NCBI GenBank assembly: GCA_036172665.1
Contig: CM069870.1
Location: 67,828,212-67,892,211 of the forward strand
Reading direction: 5' to 3'
DNA: 64,000 nucleotides
Origin: Prosopocoilus inquinatus
Lineage: Eukaryota; Arthropoda; Insecta; Coleoptera; Lucanidae
In this document: in pieces, positions 25,801 through 36,800 of the stretch
Position numbering within the stretch: position 1 is the first letter of the stretch
Layout of the letters: every line of letters begins with the position of its first letter
Made by a program: the position numbers and the translations under genes
The notes under the pieces: generated by a model
What the model was told of the DNA's origin: nothing
Database searches by the model: none
Seen by the model: the letters and a program-made list of their open reading frames with translations, nothing else

Positions 25801-26370
25801 TTCAAGTCAAACTTAATAGGTTTTCAGTGTACAGTGTTTTTTTCCATTTCTGACGTGATTTATGACGTACGTCACCAACTATCAAACTCAGGTTTCCTGT
25901 ATACAGGGTCTTGATTTATTTCTGTCTGGTGTGATTTATGACGTACGTCACCAACTATCAATCTCTGACTTCCCCTTACGGGGAGAAATTGGAAAAGGCG
26001 AAGGTTCTGAAGAGTTGCATCAATTTGGATATCTCATCTTGTTCTGACGTCTTCTATTTTCTCTTCGCTTTTGGTTTTGTCAACCTTAGTAGGTTTCCAG
26101 TATACAGGAATTTGGACATCTTTCCTTGCTGTGTCATCTTCAATTTTCTTATCGTCAACATTAATAGTTTTCCTATGTCTAATAGTTTTCCAATATACAG
26201 GGTCTTCATTTATTCCTATATCAGGGGTAATCTGATGAGGATAAATTGGAAAAAGCGACATTACGAGTCGTGTCATCTTTATTTTTTTCCTTCGCTTTTG
26301 GTTTTGATGTTAACCTTAAAAGTTTCCCAATTTACCGGGTCTTCAACAGTAACGAACGTAATAAAGATGT
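22810..26370. repeat. 206-bp satellite array with higher-order structure
   Basis: About 17 monomers of 205-206 bp (landmark GACTTCCCCTGATGGGGAGA about every 206 bp from 23020 to 25700). Edge monomers are strongly diverged. Blocks repeat at 1029 bp (five monomers) and 617 bp (three monomers). Most monomers contain the perfect palindrome TGACGTACGTCA. Open frames of 60-95 codons on both strands follow from low stop-codon density and repetition. Confidence 0.95.
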
Positions 26371-27733
26371 AGTTTACATCATACTGTATCATGTAGACAA
26401 CGTAAACTATGCAGACAGCGTAAACAATTGCTTTTTTTCTTACGTATCTAACGTAAAACTATGGACTTTTTAGCAATAATATTTACCCGGTGACGTAAAA
26501 CTGGGAGTTGCAGGGGTTGCAAAGCAATCCGGCGCTAAGACACATCCATTCATTCCAATTTTCACGTTCGTGGCCAGCTGCTGCGTTACATCCTCCGACA
26601 ACAAAGTGGCCAGTGGTCCTAAATTGTAAATTTTCATTAAATGTTAATAAAACTATACCAAATTTCATTAAGCACGTGTATCACATTTTGAAAAACGGAG
26701 GGAACTGGATTGTTTACGGCTTGACAGTGACGGCTGTCATATGAAAGCATCACTGAGAAGGATCATTTGGCTTTCAAATTCCAGTTCGAACGCTGGATAT
26801 TTCTAATTAAATTTATTTTTACGGTACAATACAATATTTTATTCGGATTTAATAGTTTAATGCACAGTCAAACTGTAATCACATAACTCTTGACGTTACG
26901 TCAAACAAATGTCAAATAATTAAAACGAACAGAATACAGCGGTGTTGCAAATAGCCGAATAAAAAATGCTCTTCATTGTGTTGGCAATTAATATTTGATA
27001 ATCTTGTAGTATCATCGAATTGTAATTTTACTGACTACACCAGAGTAATTCAGTTCTATTAACTGACTTCGACAAAGAGATACAGCAGCGAACATTTAAA
27101 TCCGGGAAAGTTATTTCTCCAATTTTAATCTTACTTTAACATTTTTGAAGTTAAGTAAGTTTAGTCATCAGTTTTTTACTGTTCATATTATTTCGTAAGA
27201 GCATTTCAGCTAAACTCGATTCATAGAATTATTAGTTTTTAGTCAAACGAGATTTTTGCTTGATATTCGCTTAAAAAAATAGGTATGTTTGCATCGAAAT
27301 GTTTAAATTTGCATAATACTGAAAGACCGGCCTTATCAAACGAAATACATGGAACGAACGAATTCGTGAATTCGTAAACAGCTGCTTGCATTCCTCATCC
27401 AAACGAGCACGAAAACAACAACCTATTTAAAATTTTTTATGATTAAGAATGAAAGAAATTACGCGATGAGTCCTCAACGAAGCATAAGATAAGAACCAGT
27501 ACTTCCTCATTTATGAAATAAAATCAAATTCCCTTCTTGTTTTGATTTCTCTTATCTGTGAGCTGCTGCATTTTATGCAATTTGACTATCAGGATAAATG
27601 CACCAGAAGTATGCTTGTTTTGGCCACCTAAGAACAAGTCAATGTCAAATTATTTGCTATGTACTTAGGTTCAAAGCTGGAGGCAACTAATTTGCATTTA
27701 AGTTTACAAGGTTTTGTAATCCCTCACAAGTTA
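26370..27733. other. stretch without recognisable gene
   Basis: AT-rich single-copy-looking DNA. A segment near 26505-26525 (GGGAGTTGCAGGGGTTGCAA) resembles the right end of the hAT element at 33.5 kb and may be a fragment of a relative. Nothing coding was recognised. Confidence 0.5.
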
Positions 27734-27878
27734 GGCCCGGTTTCATAATCGAACTAAAGGAAACTTTAAAACAAAAGTCACATTCTGATTATAAATAATT
27801 ACATTTTCGCTTCTTTTTGGACATATGACTGTGACTTTTATTTTAAAGTATCCTTTACTTCGATTATGAAATCGGGCA
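27734..27878. mobile_element. MITE with GGCCCGGTTTCATAATCGAA ends, TTA duplication
   Basis: Inverted arms of about 50 bp continue through CTTTAAAA.AAAAGTCACA, flanked by TTA at 27731-27733 and 27879-27881. PIF/Harbinger-like by target duplication. Confidence 0.8.
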
Positions 27879-28824
27879 TTAGTCTTTAGATTAAAGGGTG
27901 TTGCGAAAGTTGCTGTTTTTTTTGCACAAAGTAAATCTGATAACATTCTAAGAAAAATATAGATGGTGCTGAACAACTGAAAAAGTGCATAAAATTTCAG
28001 AAAATCAGAAATGCTCTAACTAATCAAGACGAGTGAATTCTTGTCATTGTAGTTGTTTAGTCGAAGAATCGAAGGTTGGTCTACTTAGTATTCACTAGAT
28101 GACGTTAGAAATAAAACAAGAACGCAACAGACAAAAGTAATTGTGTGGTTGTATTAAAATTTAGTCCGGAATTCGAAAATGTAAAAATATATAGTGTTTT
28201 CCATTTAAAATAACGAAGTAACATAACGCCCAGACCTAGTGGTGCCAAAACTTGCGCGGGGTAGAGGGGCAAGCACTTATAATCATTATAAAGGAGGTGA
28301 GTTGAAAATAGAAAAAAATGTATTGTCACAACCATAAATTTCAATCGTCATTGATTCTCAAAGATTCGTACCTGCCATATTTTATTAAAAATATGGAGAT
28401 TAATATATTTCTTTTAGATACTGAAAAATCTGGGGGTCAATTGCCTCCTAAATCGCCGCCACTGCCCAGATCAAACGGAACACCCTATATACACCAAACT
28501 AATTTTAAAATATTCTCCACATGATACGAGGTAACTATTTAAGTAATTTCATTTCGAACATTTTTTCTTTATAAAATGACTAACTAAAGAGATACGAAGA
28601 AAGCCATCTTAAGTGAAATACTTTGTATACTGAAGACTAAGAACATATTTTTTAATAAAAAATATAATAAATTTGTTTAGGTTTTGCTGAGCTTATGCTA
28701 TTTTTGTAATCTCTTTTTAACGCATAAAATAATTTTCCATTGGAAAACAAATTTATATTTTTAGCAAATGTACGGTAGCGAAAAATAAAATCCGGACAGA
28801 AATTTGACACACAGTGAGTTACGT

Positions 28825-29552
28825 CAGCGTTTTCCAAACAGTGGGGCGCGCCCCGTTGGAGAGGCGCATAAGTCTTCAAAGGGGGGCGCAGCAGAATAAA
28901 TTTTAAGAAATGAACACAAATTTATTAATTTATTATGGTCGCCATTAATTATATCAATATATATATATTATATTAAAACTGAGGAGATTAGTGAGATTTG
29001 AATGCTAGGAATAGTAATAAATGAAATTGGCGTCCTGTTTATTAAATTTTGAAAAACGTGGTAGTTAATCGGGTTTTTAGGACAAAAAAAGATTCTAAAT
29101 CATTCATTAAAAAAAGATTTTTTTTAATTCTCTTTTTTAGGCTCTGAGGAAGGTTTTAAAATAAAACCGACACTAGTCAGCTGAATGATTTAGAATCTTT
29201 TTTTTGTCCTAAAAACTCGATCAACTACCACGTTTTTCAAAAGCTAGGAATAGTCTCTTAAATATTTAATTTATTTTGACACCTTCGTGGTAAAACACAA
29301 ATGAACATTTCTAATTGCTGGAATTAAAACTGATGTTTTGATTGACAGTGACGACTAAAATTTAAAGCTCAGGGCTGTACATATACTTCCAGTTTTCTTT
29401 TTTTACTTTGGACATGCAAACACTGTGAAAGCATTTGATAATCGTTTAGCGTCAGTGTTCAAGTTCAAGATTGGACTAAATGCGGGGGTGGGGGGTGAAT
29501 CATAACACAGCTCGTAAGGGGTTCGCGAAATCTAAAAGTTTGGGAAACGTTG
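28825..29552. mobile_element. non-autonomous hAT-like element
   Basis: Ends CAGCGTTTTCCAAAC and GTTTGGGAAACGTTG form terminal inverted repeats, flanked by the near-identical 8-mers AGTTACGT and GGTTACGT. GC-rich GGGGCGCGCCCC and GGGGGGCGC phrases follow the left end, as in many hAT relatives. There is no transposase frame. A 227-bp retroelement is nested inside (29016-29242). A truncated relative is at 43650-43730. Confidence 0.75.
29016..29242 (+). mobile_element. palindromic retroelement-like insertion with hammerhead-like centre, 12-bp target duplication
   Basis: Flanked by GCTAGGAATAGT at 29004-29015 and 29243-29254. Arms of about 60 bp (GAAAAACGTGGTAGTT.., AGATTCTAAATCATTCA) are inverted around a spacer holding CTGAGGA (29144-29150), a GGTTTT/AAAACC stem, GACA, the palindrome ACTAGT and triplet GTC. 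That is a hammerhead layout with GAAA changed to GACA. Confidence 0.7.
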
Positions 29553-30631
29553 GGTTACGTTTTTGTCAAAAAAAAGAAAGATTTGAAATGTCAAACTTAG
29601 AAACTGTAATCTCGGAGCAACTCTTCCTTCTGCCCAAACTTCAAATAGCAAACTCGACCCTCAATTTTCTAACCGGAATTTAAAACAGGTTTCTTGTCAA
29701 AATGCACGACCATTTTTAAATTGTACTCACCGGGTGTTTGTGAAATAAGCGCAGCAATTTAAACCTATATTACATCATCACCATAAATCGGAACAATTAA
29801 ACTTACATGTCTTTAACAAAAGTTATACACAATTTGAGAAAATCGCAGTTGAAAATCGGGCAAGGAATATTCGTACGTCTATGTCTTTGAGGTGGGTCAA
29901 GAAAAGGAAATTTTATTGGAACAGAAAACAGAAGTGCAATCGAGCAACCGAGTGACCTTTGTCGAAGTCGAGAGGCCAATAAAATCGTTTTTTTTTAACG
30001 TCGCAATATGTCATATTACAGCTGAGCGAAAGAATTTGCTTCATTTTTTATGATCGTGACAAGCAATTTATTGCTCCGTATTCTTTGGGATCAACAGTTT
30101 AGTTTGTGAAAAGTGATTGAACGAGTTACAGCTAAATACGATTAGTACCTACATAGTATTATTACTTATTAAAATGCCGCAATTCACGAACGGCGAGAGA
30201 GCAGCATTTCAGAGGAGTGTATTCATAATGCCGTCGACAGCATTTACCGCTAATCCTGACATGCACACGAACACAAGAATCACTTTTTCGCCGAGCTCGT
30301 TTGTGTGTCGCTAATGATGATAAACGTCAAACAAATGACTTGCCTGGATTTTATTGTTCTCCATCGCACAGAAATAATATTTACTATATCAGTTTTCGCT
30401 TATGGGTTTATCCAAATTATTATAGACTTAATCACGGTTACCATAACATTTTCTAAAGTGGCTGCGAACTCCAACCCAACCCAATCCAATTCAAACCCCT
30501 TCTTTCATGTTTTCCTTTGCTTTGAGATCATTAAATCACAACATTTTTGATCTGTTTTAACGCATAAAGTCTTCAGCTCGTAGCAGATGAAGCACAAACT
30601 CATTTATTTGATATAATTTATTTTTTTACAG

Positions 30632-30878
30632 GTCGGGGCCTATTGTTACGCAGAACTGGGCACGATGATCCGAAAAAGCGGTGCGGACTACGCGTACATC
30701 ATGGAGACTTTCGGCCCCCTTCTGGCCTTCATCCGACTCTGGATAGAATGCATGATAGTAAGGCCGTGCTCGCAGGCGATAGTCGCCCTCACGTTCAGCG
30801 TCTACGTCATGAAGCCGTTCTTCCCCGCCTGCCAACCACCCGAAGACGCCGCAAGATTACTCGCAGTTTGCTGTATAT
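30632..30878 (+). CDS. SLC7 transporter exon a (TM3 to TM4 start)
   Basis: The acceptor is a T-rich tract ending in acag and the donor is gtaagt at 30879. The exon encodes residues 1-82 of the visible protein, starting [10 protein letters not shown] and ending LLAVCCI. It includes the loop cysteine of FFPAC (residue 67). It ends in phase 1, and the split Cys codon is completed at 33763. Codon use is GC-richer than the flanking introns. Confidence 0.95.
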
Positions 30879-33800
30879 GTAAGTGCGGCACTCTTACTTG
30901 CCTACTCAAAAGAAGGAGCAAACCCAGAAGCAGCAACGAAAGGCAATTGTCGTTAATTGCCTGCCCCCCGGAATGGAATGCTTCCCGGCAGTGGCGTAAC
31001 CAGAAGTTAAACCCCCGGTTTGCAAAATTTTTACCGGCGCCTTTTATTATTAAGAAAGTAAAACCGAAACAGTTGCGCTAAGCAAATCAAAGACTGCTCA
31101 ATAATTGCTTTCGGATTATCGTATTTCTAAAAGGTGACGAGAGTTGTGATAGTTTTAGGTTAGAAAAGCTCCCGAAAACTTAGCGCCAAACGGAAGACGC
31201 TTAAATTGTTTTGTTTTTCTCACAGGGAAAATATTTTCAGCCAAACTAATTGAAAAGAGCAAAATTCATTGCGGTTACTGATTCAGAGATGGCGGTGCTC
31301 GTGTTTGGAACTTTCGTGTTTTTAACTAATTTTGTCCAAATTGTTTTCCTACAAATAAAGGGCTTATGGTAACAGTTGGCACCTCAAATGAATATTATTC
31401 AAAGCTGTTTTGAAAAAAAAACATTGTTCTGAACGTTTTTCCAGTTGTTTTCCGGTAAATAAACTGCATAAGGTTATTGCGCTACGTAACAGATGACACC
31501 ACAAATGCTAGTAAATATTTTTTTCGCTTTAACTGCCTGTGCTTAAAATTGTATTTATTCGAAGTTGTTTTCAGAACATTATTTCTGAACGTACTTAGCG
31601 TTTTTCAGTTCCGGAAATATTTTTCTGGCAAATTACAAATTCATGGCGGGAGGTGGATGAAACTGTAGATAAGTCTTTTAGGGGGTCGGAGTTATAATGG
31701 ATCCTTACCTGAATAATTTATTAAAAAGAAGTAGAAGATTTATTACCAAGATTAAATAAATTTGAAGTAAACATTATACAATGACGAATAAAATAAACGG
31801 AACACTATTTTTTTTCCTAAATAGCTCCTACCACTCTTTAATTTCCAGTCCTGCGTTTAGGTTATAAAGTCATAATAATCGAACTTCTAACACAAAATAA
31901 AATACAGTGAAATCGAATAAATCAAAAACAAATGAGGAATGTCGCTGAAAATGAGACGAAAATAAAAATCGTGTACGGGTTAATAAGTCAGACCTGACGA
32001 ATTTTAAACATAATCGAAAACGTAATTTTAAATATGAATGAAGTAGACGATCAGGTAATCAGAAATTAAAACAAAGTCAAATGGAAAAAAAGAGAAAACA
32101 AAAAAGCGATCAATCGATAGGATTAAGGTGTAAAATATATTAAACTCGTATCAAGTACAAGAAAAACAAAACAAAAGACGATCAATAGATAATCAAAAAT
32201 CAAATCATTCAAAGGAAATAAAAAACAAAAGATGCAATGGAATAAAAGTGAAAACAACGATCAATCAATTGATTACATTAAGAATTTGAATTAAATACGT
32301 ATAGACAAATAAGGAATTAAAAAAAATTAAGACCAAGTCAAATCGAATCAAGAGCATTGATGAATATTTAAATTTAAACAAAACTTCGAACAAAAGAAAA
32401 AAAAGAGGTTATGTTCTCTATGCGGTATGCAGGTGCAATAAGTTTTCTAAGGAAAACAACCGCGAGAATCAAACTAATAACTCGAATATAAAGTAAAGTC
32501 AAATCAAATCAAGAAAGACAAAAGACGATCGGTGTATAATTAAAAAAAAAGAAAGTAAATGAAGACTAATAGAATCACAGATTATCTTAATTTAACAAAA
32601 TTTAAATTCGGGTAGTCAATGGAATTCATAATTAGAGGAGGCTGCGAGTGGTTGGATATGATGAGAAATAAATAATAAGTTGACATTGGTCATATTTTAG
32701 GTTATGCTCGTGCTTTATACAATCTTTATTTTGTATGGATGCTGGTTAAACCCTTTTTTAGAATATTAGGGGGGAGGTTCCACAAGGCATATCCGTTTAT
32801 TATTATTATTTAAAAAAATAAATGTGACAATTCTGACATTTAAAACTTTTACTTTCAAATTGTTAGCCTGTGTTACCAACTTTTTGGGAAAATATGACAG
32901 CCTGCTCTTATTATAAATTTCGTTGATCGCACGGTATAAATATCTACACATACATTTGAAAGGGGGCCGAAGGAAATTTTTAATTTCTTGTAAAGAGTCG
33001 ATGCTTCAAAAAGGTTGGGAATTCTTAGATTAAAGTGTCTGCCAAAATAATGCGAACAGAAAAACACGAATTCGTTCTTAATTCTCAGTTACTTTATTTG
33101 GTTCGGAGTGTGATTATTTCAATGCGTTTCGAAACTTTGTGCTTTCTTGTAGCATTCATCATTTATACATTAATGATTGCCACCGCTTAATGTTCTTTTT
33201 TAAAATCATTTCTAAATCAAAATCTTTCATGTGGAATCTGTTTAAAGAAAGTTCGATAAAAAATCCCGTTTGTAGCACAATTTTTGAAAGACACTGTACA
33301 TGCAATCAGAATTTGAAAATATATATTTATCGGAGATCTTTGAAGATTGAAGTGTGTCTTACAAATAAGTTTTGATATTTTCCGCACTTGTGAATGTTTC
33401 TCGACATCAAGAAAAATGCAATATTTATCTCTATATTTGCTTGCTGACAATTTAAATTTTTACTTTAAGCTTCGAACATGCATTTTAACGCTGGGTGCTT
33501 TGCAATCTCTGCAACCCCTGTAGCTACGCCACTGCTTCCCGGATTCGTAGCCGGCGTCGTCGCGAACTGAATTGATTTCTCCGGGGAGCGACTTATCGTC
33601 TTCGCAAAAAGCGGTTGGTTTTGTTCCTCGGGATTTATCACGGACGAGCTTAATAAAATTGTATTTTATTATTTTACATTAAAAATATAGAAACCTGAAA
33701 GATGTACAACCACAATCAAAAATAATGTCACCGTCACGTTTTTTTATTTATTTTTTTTTCAGGCGTTTTGACTTTCGTTAACTGCTACGACGTAAAGTGG

Positions 33801-36800
33801 GCCACCAGAGTGCAAGACATTTTCACGTACGCAAAATTACTCGCTTTATTTATTATAATTGCGGCGGGAGTCTATCAACTGGTTAATGGTACGTATTGAT
33901 TGATATGTGCATGGCCAGATATCTTCAAGAGACTAAGACCCTTCTACTATATAACTCCTACTAACAAGCTACTAGGCACTAGCGATTTTGGTACATTTAT
34001 ATTTGGTAGTTAAATAGTGGAAGTGTCAACCAAAAAAAAAAAAAATTAAAAAAAATCTAGTTGTGTGTATGTATGTGTATGTACAACATGTAAGACGACA
34101 GCTGCGAGTTTTGCAATGATTGCAGGACACACGGAGCACTTTTCATTCATCAACACAAAGACCGAGGTTACTTCACTGGCATTATCATTCTATTCAGGGC
34201 TGTTCGCCTACAATGGCTGGTGAGAAGAAGAGAGCCACGGATGAATAGAGCGCAAGAAATTTGAATGGCCGAGCGCGCGTTGATTACTCTGATGGTCGAC
34301 ACCATGACGACAGCCATTCAAAGTTCTTCCTCACTTTATCTCTGTGGTCTTTAACTAATAACATTTTTTATTATTATTGTTATTACATGTGTGAATGAGG
34401 TTGTGATGAAAGGTGTATGATGGTAAAAGTGGCGTAATTCTAACTGCTTGGCAAAATTTTATCCCAAGGGTTTTGGCATCCTTCACCTTCCCACGTGTAA
34501 GACGGTCGCAGCCGCAATGAGTGATAGTACATGAGTAGTTAGTCCCCGATTACATGCAGAAAAAAAAGGAAACAATAATAAGTTCTGGTGTCTTGAAGAA
34601 CTTTTGTTTACCAGAGTGACTTAAGTTGTCTACCTCTCCTTGTCCGGGCGCTTTCCAACATTCCTCACGCTTCGAGGATTCCTTAACAATTAAAACGTCA
34701 ATAGCATCCTGGTAGTCTTTTTCTTTTGGGTTTCCTTTTCCGTCAACTAAGTTTCCCTTTTTTTGTTAAATTAAATCACCTTCCAGAGTTTTGGGAAATG
34801 TGAAGGCGTATGTCAAGTAGGAAAATCTTTTGCCAAATTGATACATTTAATTCACTTAATTGGAGTCTATTGATCACCAATTACAGTACATTACATTACA
34901 TTACAAAAGGAGAAAACAAGAAAAAGACTGTAAGGCCTAGAAGCCTATAAAGTTGAAATTTTTGAGCATTTATAATTCGCCTCAACGTTAAATTTGTACA
35001 AGTTTGGATCTAGACATTTGGGCGCGGCCAAATGGGTACCGCTAGTAGGGCGCGTCGAGGCTAAAGCGCATCCCCTACAGCGCAAAGAAGTTACGGCGCG
35101 AATTTGTTTGGAAACTCATTGTTGTCAATTATCCCATGATTACGTAGATCCCATTGTGGCCTTAAAAGTCCGTACGATTCAGTTTTTCGTTGTAAGTAAC
35201 TTTTATTTTTCTATTAAATTCTGTAATTTCAGTTCAAATACCTTTTCTACTGTAGTTAAAATATAACCAGATCATCTGAAAACCAAGTGACTCTTCGACT
35301 TTATGTCATTCCTGTCAAATTTCTGTCATTTTTGCATACTTTTGCACTCACGATTGTTGAGTACTTCTTTGTGATCAGTAATTTTGAGCGATGTGAATGA
35401 AAGAACACTGGTCGCATTCACATTTCAGAAGGTATGATTGTTAAAGAAATCTACAATCATTCAACACAGTGTACACCTGCTGTATCGTGTAACGGGTCAT
35501 TTTAAAAATTTTTATTTGGAGTAAGCCATGATTTTGATAAAGGCTGTTGGCAATTCTGATAAGACAACTGAAATTTTAATTTAAATCATCAGATTGTCAG
35601 ATAATTCAAATTGAATTAATTAAGGTCTAGTTCATTTATTAGTAGCTTACTCCAATTAAAAATTAAAAAAAATTATAGAAGTATGTTAATTAAATAAAAA
35701 TCAGAGGTATACATTATTATGTTATTTTCATTTGATTTCGGCGCCCTAGTGTATTCGCGCCCTAGTGTTTTCACACCTTAGTGTCGGGCGCTCAATCAGT
35801 TGCGCCCTATCGGCTGTGGTCGACTGGTCGCGCCCTTTTGTCCGTGACCGAAAGAGAATAAACAAACAAAATCAAATCATACAGCGAGCGCAATGGTGAA
35901 CAAAAAAACAAAACGTCCGCATTTTTCGGCGGACTGTAAAAAGAAACAAAAAAGGACAAACACACATACAATATCGAAACATGACGCACACGTTGAACAA
36001 AAAACAAAAGAATTTCCCCGGGAATGTAAAAATAATTAAATAACAAAAATAAACACAAAAAATAAGCGAATAGGGAAAAACAAATGAAAAATCGATGAAA
36101 ATTCAATCAAAAGAACTTGGCATTTTATTTTAATTAATTTGAACAAAAGCAACCAAAGAAAATAAACAAAATCAAAAGATTATGACCTGCTATGTTAATT
36201 AAAAAAAAATTACAGGTATACATTATTAAGTTTTCATTTTCATTTGATTTCGGCGCCCTAGTGTCTTCGTGCCCTAGTGGTTTCACGCTTTAGTGTCACG
36301 CGCCCAATCAGTTGCGCCCTATCCGCCGTGGCCTACTGGTCGCGCCCTATTCTCCGTAACCGAAAGAGAACAAAGAAACAAAATCAAATCATACAGCGAG
36401 CGCAATGGTGAACAAAAAAAAACCAAACGTCCGCATTTTTCGGCGGAATGTAAAAAGAAACAAAAGAGGACAAACAAACATAAAAAATAAAAATATCGAA
36501 ACATGAAGCATACGTTGAACAAAAAGCAAAAGAGTTTCTTTGGGAATGTGGAAATAATAACAAAAATAAACACAAAAATAAGCGAGTAAGGAAAAACAAA
36601 TGAAAAATCGATGAAAATTCAATCAAAAGAACTTGGCATTTTATTTTAATTAATTCGAACAAAAGCAACCAAAGAAAATCAATCAAAGGATTATGACCTG
36701 TTATGTTATTTAAATAAAAATTATAGGTACACATTATTATGTTTTCATTTTCATTTGATTTCGGCGCCCTAGTGTCCTCGCGCCCTAGTGTTTTCACGCC

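Noticed and set aside
22986..25805. Many 64-95-codon frames on both strands
   Set aside because: All are readings of the 206-bp satellite monomer in several frames. The unit length is not divisible by three, so they do not join into a gene.
22810..26370. CRISPR-like regular repetition
   Set aside because: The whole 206-bp unit is repeated, with no unique spacers, and the context is a eukaryotic nuclear genome.
30117..30314. 65-codon frame with MPQFTNGERAAF just upstream of the first transporter exon
   Set aside because: It has no donor site in a phase that would join it to exon 30632 and bears no resemblance to a LAT N-terminus.
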